Below are positions 44,682 to 54,345 of a stretch of DNA of 64,000 bases, one piece after another. The translations under genes and the position numbers were made by a program. This DNA comes from Pseudo-nitzschia pungens (taxonomy: Eukaryota > Bacillariophyta > Bacillariophyceae > Bacillariales > Bacillariaceae), in assembly GCA_037355855.1 (NCBI GenBank), contig CM074758.1, positions 1,833,001 to 1,897,000 of the forward strand. The letters are read 5' to 3'. Position 1 is the first letter of the stretch. Each line of letters opens with the position of its first letter. The notes below the pieces were generated by a model. That model was not told where the DNA came from, made no database searches, and was given only the letters and a program-made list of their open reading frames with translations.

Positions 44682-46271
44682 CTAAGCGCTCTCTCCGTCG
44701 CGGCGCCAATGGTGCGAAATCACAATCGCGGCTGCAACGGGCAGAATGCAATAGCGGCAGCAAAAGGCAAGAAGATCCCGTTGCGCGAGCGAAAAACGAG
44801 CAAAGAATGAGACCACCGAAGCGCCCCTTTCGTTCGCATCATCATCGTCATCATCATCATCATCATCATCATCGTCATCGATCGTCCTTCGACCAGCGAC
44901 CGATGATGCGTCCTCGCTCTCTTGGGACGGCGGTGACGCATCGCGACTATTCGTATTCGCACTCGCGTTCGTGTTCGCACTCGCGTTCGGACTCACCGGG
45001 GTTGCCGCCAACGAAGACGCTTCGCTCGATTTCGCTGTCGCCGCCGCCGCCGCCGTAGCGGATTGCACCAGGCGACAAACGTCCCTGGCCAGTTTCTTGT
45101 CCGTCCTGGCCCGGAGTTTCTTCTTGCGCTCGATGCCCGCCAGCATCTTTTTTCCCCTCTCCGGTTTTTGGCTCTTTCGAACGAGCTGCCTGGCGTCCGA
45201 CAGAGCGTTCTTCCACCTGGACAGGCTTTCGTAGGCCTTGCACCGCAGCACCAGCGCGGTCTCGGACGTTACGGGGAGGAAAGCCGGTGTTGTTGTTGCT
45301 GTTGCTGTTGCTGCTGTTGTTTTTGTTTCGTCGGACGCGGAACGCGATTGTCGTTCGCGTTCTCGGTGGGAAGCTAGTGCCAGGACCAGTGTGGTCGCCA
45401 GGACGGCCGATTTCAAATACTTTGGCCGGTTTGGATTGGCATTGGTTGTGGCATCGTCCGTGACATCGGCGAGCTGGAGCATGCACCGGGCCAGGTTCAA
45501 CAGGATGCGCTCCTGCAGGTCATTGTCATTGTCGTCGTTTTCGTTTTCCTTTTCCTGCGCCACACTCAGCAGGACCGACGATTGCCGGATCGTGCGTTCC
45601 TCCCCGTTGTGGGTCAGCGTCACGTCGATCGTCGTTGCGCCCTCTCCGCCGTTGTTGTTGTTGTTGTTGTTGTTGTCGTCATCGTTGTCATCGATGCAAT
45701 CGACCTCGGCAATTCTCGGAAATCCGTCGATCGAGACGACGACGCTGCCACCGACGGACACCGAGCTCGACTCGGAGAGGGCTTTTTCGTAGTACGGGGT
45801 CGCGGCCGATGCGTCTCCCAGGCGCAGCAATTGGTCCCCCTTTTCCTTCCACTCGGCGGCCGTGGAATTGTTGCTGCTGTTGCCGCCGGCATCCCTTTCG
45901 ACGGTTTCTTCTTCAAAGGGCAGCAATTCCTCCACCAGTCCGACGTCGACGGTCGTTTCGCCCCGATCTTCTTCGGCCCGAACCGAGTTGGGCGCGATCC
46001 GGAACCGACCGGAAATCGGGACCGGATGGATCGGTTCCCAGAGGAGGCACACGAGACTCGTTCCACCGGTAGGATGTGTATCGATATCCGCATTCGTATC
46101 CGCATTCGTATCTTTATCCGCATTCGTATCTTTATCCGCATTCGTATTCGGTTCGCCGGACGCAACGGTTGTGACGGTGGCAACCATCGCTTTGCATCGT
46201 TTCGATCCTCGCTTGGCGCGAACCACCGATCCCACCGCCACCGGACGATCCTTTTTGCTCTTGCCGCTCAT
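44682..46271 (-). CDS. TPR-like protein with C-terminal membrane anchor
   Basis: The start is the ATG at 46271, giving 528 residues in one frame. A short beta-rich N-terminal part includes VAVGSVVRAKRG. It is interrupted by an Asn-Ala-Asp repeat encoded by a CGCATTCGTATC-type array and is followed by LVCLLWEPIHPVPISGRF. TPR-like helices follow: EWKEKGDQLLRLGDASAATPYYEKAL, ERILLNLARCMLQLADV and ETALVLRCKAYESLSRWKNALSDARQLV. A basic helix, a Ser/Asn/Ala-rich linker and a poly-Asp block (about 477-492) lead to a single hydrophobic C-terminal helix (LLAFCCRYCILPVAAAIVI), a tail-anchor arrangement. It probably sits on an organelle surface as a chaperone-like adaptor; the family is not named. Confidence 0.7.
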   Translation of the reverse strand: MSGKSKKDRPVAVGSVVRAKRGSKRCKAMVATVTTVASGEPNTNADKDTNADKDTNADTNADIDTHPTGGTSLVCLLWEPIHPVPISGRFRIAPNSVRAEEDRGETTVDVGLVEELLPFEEETVERDAGGNSSNNSTAAEWKEKGDQLLRLGDASAATPYYEKALSESSSVSVGGSVVVSIDGFPRIAEVDCIDDNDDDNNNNNNNNGGEGATTIDVTLTHNGEERTIRQSSVLLSVAQEKENENDDNDNDLQERILLNLARCMLQLADVTDDATTNANPNRPKYLKSAVLATTLVLALASHRERERQSRSASDETKTTAATATATTTPAFLPVTSETALVLRCKAYESLSRWKNALSDARQLVRKSQKPERGKKMLAGIERKKKLRARTDKKLARDVCRLVQSATAAAAATAKSSEASSLAATPVSPNASANTNASANTNSRDASPPSQESEDASSVAGRRTIDDDDDDDDDDDDDDANERGASVVSFFARFSLAQRDLLAFCCRYCILPVAAAIVISHHWRRDGESA

Positions 46272-46693
46272 GACGATAATTGATTGTTCCCCGGTTCGAA
46301 GCGGAGCGTCGACGCGACAGAGATGATTCGTGTTGATACTATTGTTGTGATACGTGCACAAGTGGTCGACGTTTGAATTGTCACACAACTGACTGTTGTT
46401 GGACCTTTCGCGTTGTTGTCTCAAAACGCGAGGATGTCATTTTCAGTTTTTGGACGATCATCCAGGAATTTTTTGGGGAATCCGACTCATTAGACTCAAT
46501 TCGAGGTTGCGCGAAAACCAATCGTTGTCCTCCATCATGGTTGGGGGTTGGAAGAATGAAAAGTGAAAAGTGAAACATTTCACTTCATTTTTCTCACAGC
46601 TTGGTGGAGTTGGAACCAAGAACAGAGACTTGCGTTGGGTTGGACCGGACTTTTCTGGACTGGACCGGACGAAACCGGACCGAAAGTGCAACC
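46272..46693. other. Bidirectional promoter region
   Basis: Only 422 bases separate the divergent start codons of the tail-anchored TPR-like gene and the Dus gene. No gene lies within. Confidence 0.65.
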
Positions 46694-48695
46694 ATGACAG
46701 TGGATAGCGACAGCAACCCGGGGACTGATAGAGATGTCGTGCACGAGGACCGCGGTGATGAACCGAACGCGAACGCGAACCCGAACACGAAGATGAAAAC
46801 GAACTTGAACTTGAACGACGACGACGACGACGACGAAAAGAAAGACGGAGACGACTTTCCCGTTGCCAATCCATCCGACGACGATCGATCTCGTCCCTTC
46901 CAAAAACAAATGGACGCCGCCAACGAAATCCACGAACGCCCCGCGGCCGCAACCATCGAAACCGACCCGGAGACGAACCCGGAGAAGGAACTCCACATCG
47001 CTCCCATGCTGGATTACAGCAAGCGGGAATTCCGAAAGCTCTTTTCCATTCTCTCGAAACGGCTCGTCCTGTGGACCGACATGGTCGTCGACGAGACGAT
47101 CGCCCACTCGGAGCGCCTCGACGACATCCTCGAACCGGACCGCGACCTGCCCAATCGCCAGGTCTGCCAGATCGGCGGCAACAGCCCGGAGCTCTGCGGG
47201 GGGGCCGCGGGGATCGCCGGCCTGGTCTACGGGTACGACGAGATCAACCTCAACGTCGACTGCCCGTCGGACCGGGTCAGCGGGGAGCGGGAATTCGGGG
47301 CGATTTTGATGAAAAAAATCGACGTGGCGGTTTCGGTGCTAAAAGGCATGCGGGAGAGCCTTTCGTCGTCGTCGTCGTCTTCCAAGCCGGTCTCGATCAA
47401 GTGCCGGATCGGGGTGGACGATGACGACGATTTCGAGTTCATCGCGGCCTACATCGAGCGAATCCTGCCCGTGTGCAACCGATTCTATCTGCACGCCCGA
47501 AAGTGCGTCCTGAACGGCCTCTACAGCGCGCGACAAAACCGCAGCATTCCCCCGATCAACTACCCCCGGGTGTACGCCCTGTGTCGGAGGTTTCCGGGCG
47601 CGGACTTTTGGATCAATGGCGGGATCCGGAGTGAGTGCAGCGCTTGGTTTATCTAAATCACCGTATCGTCACCGTTGCCGTCACCGTTGCCGTTGCCGTC
47701 ACCGTTGCCGTCACCGTTGCCGTCACACGTGCGCGCCAGAATTGTGTTGCCGCCATGACTCCCGTGCATTTTACCGGTGTCGGATGCCGATAACGGCAAC
47801 GGAGTGAATGAGGTGACGCGCACACGCAACGACTTTCAACATTCATCGATTGCGGAAAAGGTACGACTTTCCACGCCTTCCATCGCTCGCTTGCCTCACA
47901 TTCCGGTCTCGTGTTTTTTTTCTTTTTCTTTTTTTTTTGCTATCCCTCCCGCCCCAGACCTGGCGCAAGCCCGGAGCATCTGCTACGGGAGCGGCGCGCC
48001 GGAGCACCGCGACGTCCACCACGGCGAACCGCCCTGCCAAGCGTGCGGGGTCCCCCACGGATCCTGCGTCGCGCCGCCCTACGAAAGGGCGCCGCCCAAC
48101 CTGCGCGGGTGCATGATGGGACGGGCCGCCATCGACAACCCGGCAATCTTTTGGGACGCGGATCGATACTTTTACGGGGAAGAATCCAATCCCTGCTCGA
48201 ACCGCCGGCAGGTGCTCGAGCGGTACGCGAGCTACCTCGAGGAATTGTACCCGAGGCGCTGCTGCGACGACAGGGACGACGTGACCACGCACCGGATTCC
48301 GGTGCCGGAGATCGAACCGCTCCGGCCGTATTGCTCCGTCTGCCGGGACGAATACGAGACGGCGGGAACGAGAACGAAAACGGGAACGCAAACGCAAACG
48401 CAAGCGGAACCGCGGCCGCGACCGGGCGAAGGGAAACCGGCGGATCCGCGTTCCGGGGGCGAGCGGAAGAGCGCGAGAGCCAAGATTTCGAATCGTTTGA
48501 TCGGCCGGAGCCTCAAGCCCGTCCGGGGCCTGTTTTACGGTCTGCCGGGCGGAAAGGTCTTTTTGCGGATTCTCGATCGCAGCGGCTCGCGACCCGGCCC
48601 TTCGGAACTGCGGCCCCGGATACATGCTGCGGAGGGTCCTGCGGGAGATGCCCGACGAATTGCTGGACCGAGACTTTGCGCGCTCCGAAGAGTGA
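46694..48695 (+). CDS. tRNA-dihydrouridine synthase, DusA type (two exons, one +1 frame break)
   Basis: This FMN-dependent enzyme reduces uridine to dihydrouridine in tRNA. Exon 1 is 46694-47630 and exon 2 is 47958-48695; the intron 47631-47957 (GTGAGT...GCCCCAG) is phase 1. Motifs are IAPMLDYSKREFRKLF (substrate entry), QIGGNSPELC, GYDEINLNVDCPSDRV (the catalytic-Cys region), KPVSIKCRIGVDD, FYLHARKCVLNGL, WINGGIR, then after splicing CMMGRAAIDNPAIF and VRGLFYGLPGGKVFLR. The frame moves +1 near 48590 (CGACCCGGCCC). It then reads CGPGYMLRRVLREMPDELL and stops at 48693, giving 557 residues. The N-terminal ~95 residues are Asp/Asn/Glu-rich. The insert after IFWDADRY (Cys pairs, Thr-Gln repeat) is unusual. 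An open frame after the stop leaves the true C terminus in some doubt. Confidence 0.85.
47668..47738 (+). repeat. GTCACC/GTTGCC minisatellite in Dus intron
   Basis: Tandem six-base units of the types GTCACC and GTTGCC lie wholly within the Dus intron, upstream of a long T-rich tract near the acceptor. Confidence 0.9.
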
Positions 48696-49013
48696 GTCGT
48701 CGTCGTCGTCGTCGTCGTCCGCCGCTTCGACGACTTGCCGCCGGGAAGGGATCGATCGGGATGGTTCGCGGAGTGCGGCGCAGTTTGGACTACTGGTGGA
48801 GTCTCGTATAGCATACGAGTACGGTTGGATCGTGGCTCTTGGGCTTGCACCGGGGAGTGCAAAGACAGAAGGCAAAAAGAATGACACAGTACAGCGGAAT
48901 CCAACGACAGGATGAAGGAATTGACTTTTTAAATTTTTGGCTATATCGTTCTGTATTGTTTATGCAATTTTTTTTAAATACGTTTAAGATGTCCGTGTGA
49001 TGATAACATTTGT
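48696..49013. other. Convergent intergenic region
   Basis: A (GTC)n run at 48697-48720 follows the Dus stop. The same frame stays open past the stop for about 90 bases, so a missed C-terminal extension or exon is possible. The rest is AT-rich. Confidence 0.5.
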
Positions 49014-52000
49014 TTATACCCCTCTGCAGTTGGGGCTAGCCAACCAAAAGTCCTCGGTCTTGCTGGACAGCGCCGTTCGGCGGGTGCCGTCCTTCCCGCA
49101 CAGCTTCTTCCACCGCTCGTGCACCTCGGCCACGACCTCCAGGGCTCCCTCGACCGATCGGGGGGTCTCGCTCGCCAAACTGTTCACGGGCTTTCCGTCG
49201 GTGGTCTTGTAGCGCTTGAGCCAGTTCTTGAGCAGATCCAGCGTGCCGGGCTTGGCGCGTTCCAGGTCGTCCATCGTGCGCACCGTCTTGGACAACGGAT
49301 CGGTCGTGGCGATGCACAAAATCTTGTGGTCGGTTTCGCCCTCGTCGATCAATTCGAGTTCGCCAATCACGCGGCAGGGCGTGATGCTTCCCATGGCGAG
49401 GGGCGTGTCTCCGAGTTCGATCATGTCGATGGGGTCGTTGTCGCCTCCGTATCCCATGGACATCATTTCGGGGTCTTCCCAGGTTTGGGGGATCAAACCG
49501 TAATTGAAAAAGGTCGTTCCGTACGAGTAGTATCGAGGAGATCCGTCCTTGTTGGTGTCTTGCCGAATGGCGTTTCCGGGATGCGACTTGTCGACCTCCA
49601 TCTTGGCCGTCATGTACATGGGAATCTCAGTGACCATGTTGATGATGGGGGACGTCTCGGATTCACCCAAAGGACGAAGAGGAATGTCGTGCCACCAACT
49701 CGCGTATTCGGTCGATGTCATCGAAAATGTCGAGAACCCAAAGTCTCCGACCGTGGCCGTGCCACCCGCCGCGGGGGCATCGGTGTGGGGCTGCGACCAG
49801 GGGGTCCACCGGGTCGTATCTTCGATGTTCTTGTAGTAGTCCACGACACCGTCCCATCCCTTGGGCACCATGAAACCGCTCGGGACACAGTTCGCCGCCA
49901 CCAGGTCCGTTGGAATGTTGTCGGGTGCACAGGGCACGGCTCCGTTGCGGGCCAGCAATCGCATCTTGCTTCCCGAAATACTGATAAAGTCTTGCATGCG
50001 GGACTCATCGGGCAGCTTCATGACATTGTCGGTGGTATCGTACATGACCTTTACAAAGGAAAGCATCTTCATGTCTCCGATGCCAGGGGAATTTTGGAGG
50101 ACGTATCGACCGTGGTTTCCGTCGTACAGGTCATCGTCGGGATGGGCCACGGCGTTGGGAGATCCCTTCATTCCGGCGGGATCGCGGCCCACCACAAAAT
50201 AACTCGCACCGGCACTGCGACGGGACTTGGCGTGGAATTCCACCTCGGTTGGACCGGCGTAGACCATGGGAGACGGCCAGATGGCCATGACCGTCGTCTC
50301 GGGATCGAGACCACCGGGGTGGGAGACACCGGCCTGGAGAACCTCTTCGTGTTGCTTCACGCGCACGTCGAGTGGCACGTCGTCCGATTTGGTCCATCCT
50401 CCGAGGGGACTCAACCAGAGCACGGGTTTCTTGTATCCCTTGCTTCGGAGATCCTCTCCGGCCGATTTCATCAGGTAGGCATGGCCGGCGTGGGTGGGGT
50501 TGCGCGTTTGGAAGGCGTACACGGTATCGGCGCCCTTGTCCTGGAATTCTTGAATCAACTCGGTGGCGGTCTTTCGCCACTTGTCCAGTCCGTCGTTGTA
50601 TCGGATTCGATCGAGCAACTCGATCTCCCCACCGATCAGGTAATCTCCTCCCATGTAAATGTTGTGGATGTACGGATGGTCCGGATCGATCACACCGTAC
50701 ATGCGCGACACGATTTCTTCCTTGCGATTCTCGTAGATCTCGACGTCTCGCATAATGGCGACCGTGTGTCCCATTCGCGTCACCAGGGCAACGTCACGCT
50801 TGCCGGAGGTTTCGACCCGCCCCTTGGTGTAGTCACTAATGGAGAGGGTGATGGGAATGGGCATGCTGACGCGATTGCGGGGACGATTTTCGGGAAATTT
50901 GTTGAAATCGGTCTTGGTCTCGAGTCCGGAGCTGGTTTCCGGTAACGTTGAACGGATCGATCAAGACACTGTTGAAGTGAAGGGTCTCCAACAGAGTTCC
51001 TTCCCGCATGAATCCCTTGAGAGGCGCCGCCCATCCCTCACCAATGGTCTGCAACCAGTTCAAATCAATGTCCGTGATGAGCACCTTCGGGAGACTCTCG
51101 GCTTCCAGTGTGCGAGCCGCCTTTTTGTCGGCCGGCACGTGCAGGTCAACGATTTTGTCACCGTCGGGATTGGGCAAGCCCGGGGGTGTCACCTTGGGCG
51201 CTCCCATCAGGATGCCATCCATCTCCAATCGCTTGAACAGCTGTGCAACGGATTCTTCGATCTTCAACTCGTGCGTCTTGAGTGTGATCTCCGGGTTGAG
51301 GGGTTCTTCGTAGGGGTCATCGATGCAGGTAAAGTGCTTGAGTTCCCCGGATTTGACCCGGGCGTATTGTCCCTTGGGATCTCTCGCAAAGAGCTCGTCG
51401 ACCGGAACGTCCAAAAAGACCTCGTAAAAGGGGATCCCCTGGTCCTCGTGGCGCTTTCGCACCTCGTCTCGGTCCTTGCGGTAGGGACTGATGAGCCCGA
51501 CCAGGGTAATGACACCACTGTCCGAAAACAACGTCGCCAGCTCTCCGGTGCGACGGACCGATTCGGCCCGGTCCCACTCGGAGAATCCCAGGTCGCGGTT
51601 CAATCCGGTGCGCAGGTTGTCTCCGTCGAGGCGGTACACGTGCTTTCCGTAGTTCTTGACGAGAATGTCTTCCAGCGCCGTGGCAATGGTCGTCTTTCCG
51701 GCCCCGGAGCATCCGGTCATCCACAGGGTGGCTCCCTTTTGTCCGAGCGCCGCGTACCTTATTTGCTTGGGAAGGTGACAGGCACTCTGCGACTCCCCGG
51801 CCTCGGCGGCGGCGCACTCGATAATGTGCGGAGGAGTGTTGGCCAGCGCTTCCTGGCGGAGACGACCCATCAAAGCATTGTTGTCCTCTGCGGAATCGGT
51901 GGTAGCACTTACACCGGCAGTCGTAGTCGACGAGGATGCCGTGGTTTGGGTCGGTGCGGGTTGGTACACGGTTTTGACAATGGTTTGGGGTTCCGGGCAA

Positions 52001-52608
52001 TCGCAGCCGTCCTCCTTGGGCAGAGCGGCGGCAGCGGACACGGCCGACTCGGTGGGACTCAGGCCCGTCGAGGACGTCTGGATGGGCTGCGTCGAAGCGG
52101 GGACGGCGGCGTTGGGCGGCTCGACCCGGAGACTCTGCACCTGACCCCGGTTGTTGCCGTTGAGGTTGTTTCGATCCATCATGACCTCCTGGTTGACTCC
52201 CGTGCGACTCAACACATACACAATGGCCAGCAGCACGCAAATTCCCACGCACATCGGCATTCGTTCCTGGATGAGTTTGTCCTCATCGTCGGTGGTGGTT
52301 CCGCCGCGGTTTGGATAATAGCCGGCACCGGCCCTTCGCCGTTGTTCCTCCTGGAAAGGTTTGGAAATAAAAAAAAACAATGGCAAACGAAGAACGACAA
52401 AGGAAAACCGAAAAACGAGCAGCACGAAACACGAGAGGACATTCAAAATGCGTGAGAGACTTTTCGACGGGAATTCGATCGGAACTCCTCGGACGATCCA
52501 ATCGCTGCTGCGTCTGCCTCGACGATTCGGTATTACCGAGAAACTATCGAAGCTGTTTTGATTATCATCACGTACAATGGAGAGAGGAGCATAAGCGTAC
52601 TTGGCCAT
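49014..52608 (-). CDS. Trifunctional APS kinase / ATP sulfurylase / inorganic pyrophosphatase, membrane-anchored (two exons, one +1 break)
   Basis: One polypeptide carries sulfate activation plus removal of the PPi by-product. Exon 1 (52576-52608) encodes only 11 residues (MAKYAYAPLSI). A 225-base intron (52351-52575, GTACGT...TTTCCAG) happens to be open in frame. Corrected length is 1122 residues. A membrane helix (CVGICVLLAIVYVL) lies at about 44-57. APS kinase follows from about 200 with P-loop GCSGAGKT, YRLDGDNLRTGL and FSEWDRAESVRR. ATP sulfurylase follows with QTRNPTHAGH and GRDPAGMKG. A family-I soluble pyrophosphatase ends the protein, with GDNDPIDMIE carrying the metal-binding Asps. 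The frame moves +1 near 50935, in GGAAACC between the N-terminal half and KTDFNKFPENRPRNR. The fusion order is known from heterokonts. Confidence 0.92.
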
Positions 52609-53246
52609 GGTCGACAATCGGCAGTTATAGAAGCACTACGGTATTCCACTTCCGTACGGTGAGTTACTTCGTTCGAATGTTGCGAAATCTAATGGAAAGG
52701 CTTTCGTTCATCGTAACTCTCGTAACCGGAGGGAGCAATCGATGACTTTCTTGCATTTTTTTTGGGTCCCGGTGCCGTACGGTAATACAGCGTTGTTTTC
52801 CCACCCTGCATCCAACGACAACAAAAAATGACGCGTATGCTCTGTAATGAGTGTACTGTACGGTACATACAACGGTCAATTCGCGCACACAGAAAGGGGT
52901 TCAATTCATATTCATAAATAAGGTTAAAGTTAATATCCACATGTTGCTAGGTCGGTACCGTAGAGATTGTAAAAACAATCAAAATCATTCCCCCGAATCT
53001 GTCTCGGATCCCTCTTTCTTCTTCTGACCGTTTTGATTTTGAATTGCAGGTTGCCGGTTCAAACTTCGAACCGGTCTCTCGTCTTTCATTTTTTGATTGA
53101 GAGATGCAATTATCACCCTTGACCTCGGTCGAAACCGCCACACCATCGGCGATCGAACGTCAAGCACCGCAGCACAGAAGGATCCCTCCCAAGCTCACGC
53201 ACGGTAATGAATACCACGCGACGATGACACACCGGACGCAAACGCC
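52609..53246. other. Bidirectional promoter region
   Basis: There are 638 bases between the divergent starts of the sulfate-activation gene and the HEAT-repeat gene. It holds TAAGGTTA at 52919 and a CCGGTTC/GAACCGG inverted repeat near 53053-53073. No gene is supported. Confidence 0.65.
53053..53073. repeat. 7-bp inverted repeat (hairpin)
   Basis: CCGGTTC and GAACCGG flank a 7-base loop in the bidirectional promoter region. Its meaning is unknown. Confidence 0.7.
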
Positions 53247-53568
53247 ATGACTAGTCGGTGGGATAGCCTAAAATGCGATCGAGAAGCGGAACCGGGGGGA
53301 CGCGGCAAGCATCAGGACTCCCGGAGGAGTCTGGGAAGCGGAGGCGCAGGCGCAGGCGGAGGTGGGAGCGGCGGCGGCAGCGGCGGCGGCAGCAATCGAT
53401 GGGCGGCAACTTCTTCCCGTTTCGAGGGACACAAGCCCAGGGACCGCCAATCGCGCCGCCCGAGATTTTCCGGGGCCTCGACAAAGTCACAACAACAGCA
53501 GCAGCAGCTACGCCAATCGCAGCGCCCCAGAGTTTTCGGAGCCGTGACAAAGCCACAGCAGCAGCAGC

Positions 53569-53632
<64 letters not shown>

Positions 53633-54307
53633 GCAATCGGCGGTGGCCGAACGCGACGCACTCGTTGATTCCCTTAAATTGCACATCGCTCGGTATCAAT
53701 CATCTGTAGATAGCAAGACTCGGCAGCACGAAAAATCGATTCTGATTGAAATTCTCTCAAAGCTATTCCCGGATTCGTCAACAAAGACCGTCCGGTACGA
53801 GCCAGAAACGGCAACGGCAAGGTTGCCGTCATCCCCTACGGATCCAGAGCTCTTCGCGACGCTTCTAACAATGCTCGACATCGATATCGACGAGAAGGAG
53901 GCGAATCACGGCAATGTTCTCGACGACAAGAGCCATTTGCGTTTGGTAGTGGCAAGGAGCATCGAATCGTTTGTGAGACAAATTTCCAAGGACAGCAAGG
54001 ACACCAACCAAGACGGATCCTTACTCTTTGAAAGCTGGACCAAGTCTCAAATCGAAGGAGGGATCACAACGATGTCGTTTTACTGCAACGAATCCAGGGA
54101 GAGAACCAAAACGACGGATACCCATGCCACAACTTCCTCGGTCAAACTAGAGCACGCATCCCCGTCACCAACGCTCGCGATGATAGGTTCGGCATTGTTG
54201 GTGTCTCTCGCTGTGATGGTGAGGAGTTGTGCCGATCGATTGGCTCCGGAATGGACAGCGCGAAACGTCGTTGGGACGGTGTTCCTTCCGTATCTGTCAT
54301 CGTCGTT

Positions 54308-54345
<38 letters not shown>

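Noticed and set aside
49119..52455. Long plus-strand frames (608 and 538 codons) opposite the sulfate-activation gene
   Set aside because: The minus strand carries three complete enzyme domains. The antisense frames arise from codon bias and show no motif.
52351..52575. A hydrophobic segment near the N terminus of the sulfate fusion
   Set aside because: It lies in an intron with strong GTACGT and TTTCCAG sites that happens to be open in frame.
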